64,000 bases of DNA. It comes from Candidatus Dojkabacteria bacterium. GTDB taxonomy: Bacteria; Patescibacteria; Dojkabacteria; SC72; JAFGCJ01. The notes beneath the pieces are model-generated. The model was not told the origin of the DNA and made no database searches. It saw only the letters and a list, made by a program, of their open reading frames with translations. The DNA lies in NCBI GenBank assembly GCA_016932785.1, contig JAFGCJ010000004.1, positions 9,452-73,451 of the forward strand, given 5' to 3'. Positions 33,436-42,766 of this stretch are shown in pieces. Position 1 is the first letter of the stretch. Each line of letters begins with the position of its first letter. The translations under genes were made by a program, and so were the position numbers.

Positions 33436-35073
33436 ATGAGTTTTACATTGGATAGCATGTCGAAGGTACTCTATAGAAAATATAGATCTCAGAGATTTGG
33501 CGAACTTATTGGTCAGGAGCATATTGCTTCTATTTTGAAGAATGCAGTAGCTCAAAATCAGATTTCTCATGCATATTTATTCTATGGCCCTCGCGGTTTA
33601 GGGAAGACGAGCACGGCAAGGATCTTGGCTAAAGCTGTTGACTGCCTCCAGCTTCAGCCGGATGGTGAACCTTGCTGTAAATGTGAAAACTGCGTCGCTA
33701 TCCAGGAGGGCCGTTTTCTTGATCTAATAGAGATTGATGCCGCTTCAAACAGGGGTATTGATCAGATAAGAGAACTTAAAGAGAGGATTGAGTTTTCGCC
33801 TACAGAGGGCAAGTACAAGGTCTATATTATAGATGAGGTACATATGCTTACAACCGAAGCCTTTAATGCGCTTCTAAAGACCCTGGAGGAGCCTCCAGCC
33901 CATGCTATACTGATTCTTGCAACGACTGAGATACATAAAGTTCCTGCGACTATTCTTTCCCGGTGCCAGAGATTTGATTTTCGCCTTGGAACTGATGATG
34001 AGATTGCGGCTTTGTTGGACAAGGTATCTAAGGAGGAAAAGGTTAAAATTGAGGAGGATGCGAGGGATCTTATCGTTACAAACGCGCGTGGGAGCTACAG
34101 AGATGCTCTTTCGCTTCTTGACGTAATAGTTAGTGGTCAGAAGAAGAGTAAGAATCCTCGGAATATTACTGAAGAAGAGGTTAGAGCGGTGCTTGGACTC
34201 GCTGATAGTACTATGGCCTACTTCTTTTTAGAGAAAATCGTGTCTGGAGAGGGAGGAGAAGCTCTGGATCTTATTCAAGAGCTTGCCCAGAAAGGTGTAA
34301 ATCTAGGGCAATTTGTTAAGTTTGTGCTTTCAGTACTTCGAGAAATTTTAATTGATGGTCTGAAGGGCGAAATTGAGGGTAGTGAGTATTCCTTTGCGAA
34401 AAATCTTGATCGGGAGAAAACTTTGAAATTGATAAATCTTTTTGTAGAGGCCGAGAGATCTCTTAAGGATGCTGTTGTGCCGACTCTTCCTCTCGAGGTT
34501 CTTGTTGCTGATTCGATTGCATATTTCGGAGAAAACAGTGAGGGAGTCGACATGGGTACGGATAGTAGGTCTGGAGGACAGGGATCCTCGAACAGTGGAA
34601 ATTCCAAAGCTTCTAAATCGATAGGTGCTGTTAGTTCGAAAAAGAAGTCATCGAAATCTAGCACTAAGGATGCAAAGAAATCAAAGGTTCCGACAGCCAG
34701 TCAGGTAAAGGCAAAATGGGGGCAGGTTATTAAGGAGATAAGAGTTTATAACAGTCATCTCCATGCTTTCTTGTCTAGAGCTGAAATTACTGGTGTCGAA
34801 GATGGGAAACTCAAACTTGCCGTCGCTTTCGATTTTCATAAGGATAGGATAGAGTGTGCCAAAAGCAAAGATGCTATTGCGGAGGTTTTCCTGAAGTTAT
34901 TTGGTGTTGCAATTGGTGTCGAGTGTGAGGTTGATGACTCGATAAGGTCAAACGTTGCCCCTGCTGATGTTGTAATTGTAAGTGAGGCCAAAAGCTCTGT
35001 AAGTAGTGGGGGAGCATCGAATATTTATGATAGTGTTGCTGAAGTTTTTGGCGAAGATATTGAAGATATATAG
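33436..35073 (+). CDS. dnaX: DNA polymerase III subunit gamma/tau
   Basis: This is the clamp-loader ATPase, 545 residues. GPRGLGKTSTARIL is Walker A; the zinc module is C-x8-C-x2-C-x2-C ending CCKCENC; DEVHMLTTEAFNALLKTLEE is Walker B, and LSRCQRFDF the SRC motif. A Ser/Lys-rich linker (about 375-415) precedes the tau-like C-terminal domain. The ATG at 33436 follows the hairpin directly. The family's usual start, MSKVLYRKYR, is 7 codons later at 33457 and may be the true one. I see no consensus A AAA AAG slip site for a gamma product. Confidence 0.95.
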   Translation: MSFTLDSMSKVLYRKYRSQRFGELIGQEHIASILKNAVAQNQISHAYLFYGPRGLGKTSTARILAKAVDCLQLQPDGEPCCKCENCVAIQEGRFLDLIEIDAASNRGIDQIRELKERIEFSPTEGKYKVYIIDEVHMLTTEAFNALLKTLEEPPAHAILILATTEIHKVPATILSRCQRFDFRLGTDDEIAALLDKVSKEEKVKIEEDARDLIVTNARGSYRDALSLLDVIVSGQKKSKNPRNITEEEVRAVLGLADSTMAYFFLEKIVSGEGGEALDLIQELAQKGVNLGQFVKFVLSVLREILIDGLKGEIEGSEYSFAKNLDREKTLKLINLFVEAERSLKDAVVPTLPLEVLVADSIAYFGENSEGVDMGTDSRSGGQGSSNSGNSKASKSIGAVSSKKKSSKSSTKDAKKSKVPTASQVKAKWGQVIKEIRVYNSHLHAFLSRAEITGVEDGKLKLAVAFDFHKDRIECAKSKDAIAEVFLKLFGVAIGVECEVDDSIRSNVAPADVVIVSEAKSSVSSGGASNIYDSVAEVFGEDIEDI

Positions 35074-35147
35074 CTATTACATATCCCTTTTTCCTTTTTG
35101 ATTATGGTATCATTATCCTGAAAGTTTAAATTTTCTATAGAAAAATA

Positions 35148-35453
35148 ATGGCAAATGCTTTTACTCAGATGAAGGATCTCTACAAGATGCAGCGAGAGGC
35201 CAAAAAGATGCAAAATGAAATGCGCAAAATAAAAGTATCCGGTGAATCAAAGCGTGGAAGTGTTCGTATGTATTTCAATGGAGCACAGGAAATTGAGAAT
35301 ATAACAATCGATGAGGAGCTCTTGGATCCAGAAAGACAGGATGAGTTGGTGGAGGCTGTAAAGCAGGCATATAAGGACTATCAGAAAAAATTGCAGAAGC
35401 AGATGATGAAAAACTTTGATATGAACCAACTGCGTGGTATGCTTGGGAGCTAG
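35148..35453 (+). CDS. ybaB: Nucleoid-associated protein YbaB/EbfC
   Basis: This is a small dimeric DNA-binding protein of 101 residues, with a coiled N-terminal helix (MKDLYKMQREAKKMQNEMRK) and the VEAVKQAYKDYQKKLQKQM C-terminal helix. It lies in the conserved dnaX-ybaB-recR cluster. Confidence 0.92.
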   Translation: MANAFTQMKDLYKMQREAKKMQNEMRKIKVSGESKRGSVRMYFNGAQEIENITIDEELLDPERQDELVEAVKQAYKDYQKKLQKQMMKNFDMNQLRGMLGS

Positions 35454-35480
35454 TCCTGCGTTAATTGAGTTTTATTCGTG

Positions 35481-36131
35481 ATGTCAGTTCTTCCGAAAAG
35501 TGTTGAGAAAGTAATAGAGGCTTTCGGCCGTCTTCCTGGTGTAGGGCCGAAATCTGCTTCGAGAATGGCCTATTTTTTTCTTAGAGCTCCTAAAGAAAGA
35601 GCGGAGGAGCTTGCTGAGGCCTTGGTTAAGATGAAAGAGTCAACGGTTAGGTGTTCTCTTTGTCAGAACGTAGCAGACTCTGATCCCTGTGGTATTTGTG
35701 CTGACTCTTCTAGAAATGGACTGCAGATTTGTGTTGTAGAAGAACCTTTAGACGTAGTAGCTATAGAGAGTGCCGGGATATTTAGAGGTTTGTATTTTGT
35801 TCTTGGTGGTGTGATATCTCCGGCTGATGGAATTGGGCCAGAAGAACTCAGGATGAGAGAGTTTAGAAATCGGTTGAAAGATATCATATCAGGTGCTTCG
35901 GAGACGAGGAATATAGAAGAAACACTAGAGGTTGTGGTGGCCACAAATCCTAGTTTAGAAGGAGAAGCGACGGCTGCTTATGTTTTTGATTTAGTAAAGA
36001 CATTGCGAAAGGGTTTGGATTTCGAAATTACCGTGAGCAGGCTAGCTCGTGGACTACCAACAGGTGCTGACCTTGAATATGCTGATAGAACTACGTTGAA
36101 AAAGGCATTGGAAGGCCGGACAAAGATGTAG
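35481..36131 (+). CDS. recR: Recombination protein RecR
   Basis: RecR forms the RecFOR clamp that loads RecA at gaps. The 216 residues hold the HhH motif (AFGRLPGVGPKSASRMAYF), the four-cysteine zinc finger CSLC...CGIC, and the TOPRIM domain with VVEEPLDVVAIE. A GTG one codon earlier is possible. It is the last gene of the cluster. Confidence 0.95.
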   Translation: MSVLPKSVEKVIEAFGRLPGVGPKSASRMAYFFLRAPKERAEELAEALVKMKESTVRCSLCQNVADSDPCGICADSSRNGLQICVVEEPLDVVAIESAGIFRGLYFVLGGVISPADGIGPEELRMREFRNRLKDIISGASETRNIEETLEVVVATNPSLEGEATAAYVFDLVKTLRKGLDFEITVSRLARGLPTGADLEYADRTTLKKALEGRTKM

Positions 36132-36222
36132 CCTTTGTTGCCATTGATGGTCTTAGGTTTGAGAAATTTTCCCCGCTTTGGTATTTTGTAGATAGTCGTT
36201 CAATTGTTAATCTTCATTCCGG

Positions 36223-38199
36223 ATGAATGGTAGCAGTAGTATTGAAAAAGTGTTTTGTCCTTATTGTGGATGCGGGTGCAGACTGATTCTTGAGTCGTCT
36301 AATGACGGTCTCGTAGTTAAGCCGGATGGTCAGGATCCTGTTAGTCAAGGTAGACCTTGCGTTAAGGGTTTAAAGATCAACGAGGTACTTGAAAGCGGCA
36401 GAGTAAAAACTCCAATGATAAAGGACCAAAAGAGTGGCAAATTGAGAGAGTGTACCTGGGAAGAGGCTTTTGCTGCTATCAAAGGGAAAATAGACGGGAT
36501 GCAGAAAGCGTATGGATTTGAAAAGCTTCGAGACAAGATTTTCTTTATCGGGTCAGGAGAAACTACGAATGAAGCGAATTATCTTATGTCTAAGCTGTGC
36601 CGAAGTTATTTTAGATCGAATAACATTGATAGTTGTGCAAGGCTCTGCCATGCGGCGACAGCTGTGGGCTTTGGTAGAATTTTCGGAATGAAGGCAATTC
36701 CTAAGTACAGAGTGGAGGATTTAAAAGCTGCTGATGGCTTTCTTTTTGTTGGCTCTGATCCTCTGGAGGATTATCCCGTCTTGTTTAACAGGGTTATTGA
36801 GGCAAAGAAACATGGTGCCAAGGTTGTTACCGTAGATGTTGCAGAGAGTGGTACAACTTCGCAGTCAGATGTATTTTTGAAGCTGAATCCGGGCGGAATC
36901 TTACCTATGATTTCTCACCTTGTGGTGCGGCTGGTTGATGGAGGGGACATAAGCCGTAATGCTAAAGCAATTTCGGGCTTTACTGATTTTGTGAAATCTG
37001 CAAGGGATGTTTCTCAGGCGAATCCGCTTTCTTCTTTCGGCTTTAGCCGGGATGATATGGATGTTTTGTATGACTCTGTGAATGAGGCTAAGAAACTAGT
37101 TATTGGTTTTGGAATGGGACTTACTCAGCATATGAATGGTGTACAGAATGTTATTGCCATTACTGGACTCTCGGTTGTTATGAATGCAATTCTTTTTCCG
37201 AACAGGGGAAAGGTGAATGTTCAGGGAGCTGGGGATGTTGGGGCGGATCCGTCTTGGAGGCCAAGGAAGGATGTTGAGTTGAGCAGTAACGGATGGTCTG
37301 AAGGTTTTATTGGACATGAAGGAAAAACTATGACGGAGGCACTTTATGATAGGGAAATTGATTTCGTTTGGGTAATGGATGGTAACCCTTCTCATTCGAT
37401 GCCCGACCTGAACAGTCTGGATAGGTCTCTTGAGGATAAGTTTGTTATATATCAGCATCATCACGTAGGAAGAACAATGGAATTTGCTGATGTTGTATTG
37501 CCAAGTAAAATGATAACCGAGGAGCTGGGGTCATTTACAAATGGGGAGAGAAGGGTGAGAGGTAATTTTCCACTAGGTGACAATAGAAAAAAAACTATAG
37601 GAGGCGAAGATGGGGCATTGGCGAATGCTGAGATACTAATGAAATTTTCATCTTTTCTTGAGATCGAAGGCTTTGATTTTGATTCGTATAGGTCGGTTTT
37701 CGAGGAGATCATCAAGGTGGTTCCTGGTTATGATGGCCTTGATTTTGAAGAAGTATTATCTAATGAAGGACAATTTGCTAATAAGAACCCTATCTTTTTG
37801 AGGCTTAGAAAATATAAGTATGATGTGAGTCATTTCTCTGGAGAAGGTGATTTTCCTTATGTTTTCACTACAGCAAGAGACAGATTCCAGTTTTGTTCTG
37901 GAGAAACTTCAAGAAGCAGTATATCTCTTCGGAATCTATCTAAGGAGCCTTTTGTTTATATGAATCCGGATGATGCACATAACGTAGGGATTAGCGACGG
38001 GTCATTGATAAAGATTATCTCAAGGGCGGGTTCAATCACAGCTGAGGTCAAAGTTAATGCGTCAATTTCAAAAAGGGTTTTGGTTGCACCTTTTCACTAT
38101 GAAAAACTGCTTGTAAACAAATTGACCCCCTTGGACTTGGATCCGGAGTCTATGACCCCTTGTTATAAGGAGGTTCATGTCAGGGTTGAGAAGGGGTAG
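36223..38199 (+). CDS. Formate-dehydrogenase-like molybdopterin oxidoreductase, stand-alone
   Basis: This protein has 658 residues. The N-terminal [4Fe-4S] site follows the C-x2-C-x3-C-x26-C pattern (FCPYCGCGC... GRPCVKG). SCARLCHAATAVG (about residues 136-148) carries a Cys at the position of Sec/Cys that binds Mo/W in formate dehydrogenases, followed by the conserved His. The molybdopterin domains and C-terminal MopB_CT (about 545-655, FTTARDRFQFCSGETSRSSI) are complete. No partner subunit, electron carrier or cofactor-biosynthesis gene is nearby, so the electron acceptor and even cofactor supply are open. Members of this superfamily also serve as NADH dehydrogenase subunit G or nitrate reductase. 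The Cys-His motif favours formate dehydrogenase. Confidence 0.88.
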   Translation: MNGSSSIEKVFCPYCGCGCRLILESSNDGLVVKPDGQDPVSQGRPCVKGLKINEVLESGRVKTPMIKDQKSGKLRECTWEEAFAAIKGKIDGMQKAYGFEKLRDKIFFIGSGETTNEANYLMSKLCRSYFRSNNIDSCARLCHAATAVGFGRIFGMKAIPKYRVEDLKAADGFLFVGSDPLEDYPVLFNRVIEAKKHGAKVVTVDVAESGTTSQSDVFLKLNPGGILPMISHLVVRLVDGGDISRNAKAISGFTDFVKSARDVSQANPLSSFGFSRDDMDVLYDSVNEAKKLVIGFGMGLTQHMNGVQNVIAITGLSVVMNAILFPNRGKVNVQGAGDVGADPSWRPRKDVELSSNGWSEGFIGHEGKTMTEALYDREIDFVWVMDGNPSHSMPDLNSLDRSLEDKFVIYQHHHVGRTMEFADVVLPSKMITEELGSFTNGERRVRGNFPLGDNRKKTIGGEDGALANAEILMKFSSFLEIEGFDFDSYRSVFEEIIKVVPGYDGLDFEEVLSNEGQFANKNPIFLRLRKYKYDVSHFSGEGDFPYVFTTARDRFQFCSGETSRSSISLRNLSKEPFVYMNPDDAHNVGISDGSLIKIISRAGSITAEVKVNASISKRVLVAPFHYEKLLVNKLTPLDLDPESMTPCYKEVHVRVEKG

Positions 38200-38202
38200 C
38201 TT

Positions 38203-41200
38203 TTATGGAGTAAAATATCCTAGTCCTTCAGCAATTCTTACGAAGAACCCATCAGACGGATCCAGTGGAAAGTCTTGTCCATACTCCTGATGCTCAGAAT
38301 CTTCGTACTGTAGGCCTGAATATTTTTGTGTCGAGTTGTTCCAGGCTGAAACATTGTTAAGCTTGAATTCTTCATCGTCATTTACTGCCGAGATGAAGCT
38401 GCTGGCCGTGTAGCTTTTATCTGAACCGTGAATACCGATCAGGTTCCATCCTTCAGTCATGTATATTCGGACAGGTTTTGTGTATTTACTTCCACGTAGG
38501 GTCAGTTCAACAGGTTTTTGCATGGTAACGACGTAGCCTCTTGCCGGCTGTATGTCGAAGTCTTCGCCGTAGGTACTATTTTCACGCGTGGTATAGGATA
38601 TCCATTTTCCGCTGAAGTAGGAGTCAACTGCGACAGCGTATCCTCCCTGTTCTTTAATTACACTTAGGAGATCACTGGCGCTAGAGATTTCTTCTGTGTA
38701 TATAGGGAAAGAGAGAAAGTTTTTACCCTTAGTAAGTGTATAGCGGACAACTTCACTGACTTTGCTTATTTCTATGCCTTCTACATCGTCAAGGTATTCT
38801 TCTCCTTCGTCTTTGGTCAGGTTACCATTTTGATCATAGTAGAACCTCACTTCGAAGTTGCTATCATCGAATTTAGAAACGTATGGAGAAAGAATGTGGT
38901 ATTCATCTGAGGTAACTTGGTACTCTCCAGTATCGTCGACTTTGATAGATGATGTGCCGAGGACACTGGCCTCTTCGTCTGCGGTTATTCCTGTGGATGC
39001 AGTAATGTCTTGATTAACAATATAGCTTACCTTTTCGCCATTTACCTTCAGCTCCGCGTTATCCCAATATGAGTCACTGTTTCTGTATGGGTATTGATTA
39101 TTGCTTCTGATAAATACGGTTACCTTGTTTGAGTTTGTGTCGGCAGATATAGAGAGCTTTTTCCATTGGGCAGATTGTTCAGGATCAACGTTCGGTAGGA
39201 GTTCGAGGTTTGACCATTTGACTGAGGAGGAATGGGGATCAACTCCTCCGCTTGGATCTATTCCTACTGCTCCAAAAAAACTTTCTTTTATTACTGTATC
39301 TTTTCCGTCGGACCATCCATGTCCTGAGACAGAAAATTCTACTGAACGTTTGCCCGATCCTGAGATTTGTACAGTGGTGTAGACTCCAGCATTGTGAGTT
39401 CCATAGGTTGTAAATAGTTGAAGAGATCCGCCCGATATTACGCGGTTTCCGACCGTAGACTTTTTATATTCTGGCCTTCTGCAGGCATCTGACTCTGCGG
39501 GGTCGCATACGAAGTTTCCGCAGGACCCGTTGCAACTGTCATACCAAGCATGCCAACCAGAGGGAACGTTAAGTTCCGGTGCTCCGTCGGCCCTAAATTC
39601 TCCATCAAAGCTTCCATTGAAAGATGATTCCACTGTAGATCCAGAAGGGGATACGGGTACTGGTTGGTCTTTTGGGGCGTCTACGTTTCCAGATGGTTGG
39701 ATGTTTTCGATTTCTACATCTGTGCTGCCTTCTTGGGGTATTTGATAAGATGTCATAGTGCAGTGATCGATAAGTTCTCTTCTTAGTTTTTGATCATTCC
39801 AGAGGTCTTGGTGGTAGTTGAAATCTGGGTCTTTGTTTAGCCCTGATGCGTCAAAGATTAGGATTACCTCGACAAAATCTAGATCTTCTATTTCGTCTAG
39901 CTCATTTTTGAAATCATCCCAGGATTTTTCTGTATTTATTTTTCCAGTTTCTGTAAGGAAGATTTTGTCAGGAAGTTCGCCTTTATCCTTTAGGTAATTA
40001 TGGAAGTTTTTTAGATCGTCAGATATGTCTTTATCTCCAATCATGTAGTGATTTACTGCCATGGCATAGAGATTTTTTGCTTCGCCAGAAAAGTCTGAAT
40101 TGCCCAGCATTTTGTTTAAATATTCCTTTGCAGAGTACTTGGTTCCTGGAACGTCATCTGTATTTACGAGATCAAGGTTGGGCCCGATAAGCTTTATGCC
40201 TGAGTCGTCAGCATTTCTTGAGAGGTAACCTTCCTCACGGATTGTCTTGATAACATCTGATATAAATTTGGCTTCTGTGTTTGGATCTTTGTATTCAGCG
40301 GCGTTGGGTTCATTATGACCAGCGTGGATAAATAGGCCGTTGGGTGGGAGAGTGCTGTTTTCGAGGAGTTTATCGTAGAGCTTAATGATATTATTTGCAT
40401 AAGTTTTTCTGTTTGATGCGTTGTCAATTCGAAGTATTAGTGAAATGCCTGCGTCGTCGGCATTTCTAATTGTGTCGTAGTAGACAAGCTCTAAGGTGTG
40501 GGTTTGTGCATCGGGGGCAATAACCTCGGCCCAACGCATATTGGCATCTGAAATTGTCTTGAAGTCTTTGAATCCGATTGGTATCCAGGAGGCAGTATGT
40601 TCACCGAATTTTTTACACTTTTGAGATGAGACCCGGCCTGCTGCAATATTTACCGTTTTGTAGACCTCGGTTCTTTCAGCCATTGTAATAGTAACTTCCT
40701 CCCCACCGGCGTTTTTACACTCAACGCCATTATTGAAAGCTTTTACGACATAGGTTTTTCCGAGACCTCGATCTCCAAGCAGGGCCGTGGAAACGTAACT
40801 TCCGTTTGGATAGTTGCTAAGTATCACTTCTCCGGTTTCTTTGTCGAATAAACTTAGGGTTACTGTTTCAGGTTTGTACAGGTAAGTGTGGTTGTAGTGC
40901 GCAACAAGTCCAAGCCTGAATTTGGATGGGTCAGGACAGTTGTTTGGGTTTATGCCCTCACTCCAGTGGACATTGGTATCGCATTGAACTCTTACTCCGC
41001 CGAATACACCGTCCTCGTAGCAGGAGTTGGAGGTATCAGCCAGGATGTAGGAGGAAAGCTTTGAAGAGTTTTCTTCCGCGATTTGCTCTTCTGGCTGTAA
41101 GCTGATAGATGGTACCGGTTGATCAAGTTGACTCTGGGCAATATACTGCATGGACTCGTAGCCTTCTGCCTCAATGTAGATTTTTTCTATATAGATATCC

Positions 41201-41829
41201 TCTTCAGGAGATAGTTTATTTATATCGAAACTGTATCCACCTTCATCATTGGTAACACTTGATAGGAATGTCTTGTCATCCAAGGTGAGAAACACCATCA
41301 CGTTGCTCAGACCGTTGTATTTTTCATCGTAGATTGTTCCATAGACTCTGTCGGCTGTTGTTTTGGACTCTTCTGAAACAGGTTTCGTCTTGACGGTAAT
41401 ACTCGGAGAGAGTTGAGGAATAAAGGAAGGAATATACGGGTTTAGAACCTGGATTCTGTATTCTGAATCTGGGGTCAGGTCTTCGAATGTAACGTGGTGA
41501 CTTGCTCTGGACTCTGAAACCTCATCGTCCCTGTCATCTGAGCTAACTGTGTATTTTGATTCTGAAGAGATCAGTTTGATTCTGGTCTCTGTCTGTTTTT
41601 CAGTTTTCCAAAACACAGAAAAACTATTTGAGTCTAGATTTGTCACTATTATTGCCTGTGTTTCAGATTCTCGGCTAGCCAGATATAGGAGAAGTCCCAA
41701 TATGGTACCGATAGCTAACCCGACACCAAATATCTTTAGAGTAAAGACGAGACCATTTTTCAGTCGTTCCATACTTTTAGTATATACTTCAAAGGTTTTG
41801 TGATCAAATAGTTTGCTTGCATGGGGCAT
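38203..41829 (-). CDS. 1208-residue membrane-anchored glycosidase-like surface protein
   Basis: An N-terminal signal-anchor (about residues 27-50; the natural start may be MERLKNG at 41775) is followed by a fibronectin-III-like domain (about 60-140) and a carboxypeptidase-regulatory-like domain (about 160-240, RVYGTIYDEKYNGLSNVMVF). Next come a Cys-containing region and a TIM-barrel-like domain (about 390-690). The barrel has HAGHNEPNAAEY, whose NEP resembles the acid/base Glu motif of clan GH-A, and FLTETGKI, which could hold the nucleophile. A carbohydrate-binding-like part follows (about 735-900). The C-terminus (about 1020-1208) has two copies of a domain with GWNLIG and ends GLGYFTP. The same C-terminal domain is found in the protein at 42767. 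The substrate is unknown. Confidence 0.8.
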   Translation of the reverse strand: MPHASKLFDHKTFEVYTKSMERLKNGLVFTLKIFGVGLAIGTILGLLLYLASRESETQAIIVTNLDSNSFSVFWKTEKQTETRIKLISSESKYTVSSDDRDDEVSESRASHHVTFEDLTPDSEYRIQVLNPYIPSFIPQLSPSITVKTKPVSEESKTTADRVYGTIYDEKYNGLSNVMVFLTLDDKTFLSSVTNDEGGYSFDINKLSPEEDIYIEKIYIEAEGYESMQYIAQSQLDQPVPSISLQPEEQIAEENSSKLSSYILADTSNSCYEDGVFGGVRVQCDTNVHWSEGINPNNCPDPSKFRLGLVAHYNHTYLYKPETVTLSLFDKETGEVILSNYPNGSYVSTALLGDRGLGKTYVVKAFNNGVECKNAGGEEVTITMAERTEVYKTVNIAAGRVSSQKCKKFGEHTASWIPIGFKDFKTISDANMRWAEVIAPDAQTHTLELVYYDTIRNADDAGISLILRIDNASNRKTYANNIIKLYDKLLENSTLPPNGLFIHAGHNEPNAAEYKDPNTEAKFISDVIKTIREEGYLSRNADDSGIKLIGPNLDLVNTDDVPGTKYSAKEYLNKMLGNSDFSGEAKNLYAMAVNHYMIGDKDISDDLKNFHNYLKDKGELPDKIFLTETGKINTEKSWDDFKNELDEIEDLDFVEVILIFDASGLNKDPDFNYHQDLWNDQKLRRELIDHCTMTSYQIPQEGSTDVEIENIQPSGNVDAPKDQPVPVSPSGSTVESSFNGSFDGEFRADGAPELNVPSGWHAWYDSCNGSCGNFVCDPAESDACRRPEYKKSTVGNRVISGGSLQLFTTYGTHNAGVYTTVQISGSGKRSVEFSVSGHGWSDGKDTVIKESFFGAVGIDPSGGVDPHSSSVKWSNLELLPNVDPEQSAQWKKLSISADTNSNKVTVFIRSNNQYPYRNSDSYWDNAELKVNGEKVSYIVNQDITASTGITADEEASVLGTSSIKVDDTGEYQVTSDEYHILSPYVSKFDDSNFEVRFYYDQNGNLTKDEGEEYLDDVEGIEISKVSEVVRYTLTKGKNFLSFPIYTEEISSASDLLSVIKEQGGYAVAVDSYFSGKWISYTTRENSTYGEDFDIQPARGYVVTMQKPVELTLRGSKYTKPVRIYMTEGWNLIGIHGSDKSYTASSFISAVNDDEEFKLNNVSAWNNSTQKYSGLQYEDSEHQEYGQDFPLDPSDGFFVRIAEGLGYFTP

Positions 41830-41965
41830 AATGGTGGTATGTTCTCTCTGAAGAATTTACATATTAAGGAATTATAGACGTCGAGTCTCGACAACATAAC
41901 GGTCCACTACGTGACGATTTTTACTTTTATAAAGCCCTTTTTTCTGGTATCATCCCATGACGATT

Positions 41966-42619
41966 ATGTCCTCACAAAGAATATCTGCAGCAAAGAAGGG
42001 AATAATATTGTTTTCACTTGCAGCCGCCTCATTGGCGGTGGGTGGATGTTCACCTGCAAAGAGTTATGATTCTCCAGCCAGACCTACGGTAAAACCGAGT
42101 GGTGAACTTGTTAATAGGGATATATTTGTGACAAGAGATAATGCTGCTCCAGTTTTTGAGAGTGTTCAATGGAGAAACTGGGTTGAAGTAACTCCTGGTG
42201 ATTCTTTTCTTATACTTCCTGATCGCTCTCTTCAGCCATGGAAGGCTGAAGTTGGAGTTGTTAAGACAACTAATGTTGCATATGTGGATTTGTATTATCC
42301 GGTTGAGAGTGTTGTCCATCATGATTCCTATGATGGAGGCTACAATTATAGTATAGACTGGCCTTCGGGGCCTTTTTTGAGGGCGGAGTTTTCGATGGAA
42401 CAGGCTCAAGGTGGAGGTTCGTTTAATGGAGGCTGTCTTAACTTTCAAAGTCTGGACGGTGGAGGACCTCCGAATTTTAATGTGCCATTAGGGTTTGAAG
42501 TAGATAACGGTGGGATTACATTTTACAGAGAAGGAGAATGTATTTCTGACAAGGTGAGTTCTGTTGAAGGTTTGGATACTATGGATGGTACCTGGATGCT
42601 TGGGGCGTGGTCAAAGTAG
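41966..42619 (+). CDS. Predicted lipoprotein of unknown function
   Basis: The 217 residues have a basic n-region (SSQRISAAKKG), a hydrophobic stretch and the lipobox LAVGGC, so Cys is expected to be lipidated. The mature part is beta-rich with many aromatic and Gly residues and three later Cys; no family is recognised. TATCAT (41948-41953) is only 3 nt from the first ATG (41957), so ATG 41966 is the better start, giving a very short leader. The 41830-41956 gap contains a GTCGA/TCGAC dyad and no gene. Confidence 0.7.
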   Translation: MSSQRISAAKKGIILFSLAAASLAVGGCSPAKSYDSPARPTVKPSGELVNRDIFVTRDNAAPVFESVQWRNWVEVTPGDSFLILPDRSLQPWKAEVGVVKTTNVAYVDLYYPVESVVHHDSYDGGYNYSIDWPSGPFLRAEFSMEQAQGGGSFNGGCLNFQSLDGGGPPNFNVPLGFEVDNGGITFYREGECISDKVSSVEGLDTMDGTWMLGAWSK

Positions 42620-42766
42620 CTATTTCTCAAAGCTGACTCAGGAAGTACTCAGCAGTGCAAGCCAGATAGAAAAAATACTATAAGACTCCACGCGTAATTC
42701 TTCGATCAGTTCTGAGCGTATTAAAGGCTTTGTAAAAACTGTCTTTCCATTATATATTGTTAATAT

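Noticed and set aside
33436..35073. Programmed frameshift in dnaX
   Set aside because: The lysine codons in the linker do not form A AAA AAG and no following stem or upstream Shine-Dalgarno was seen.
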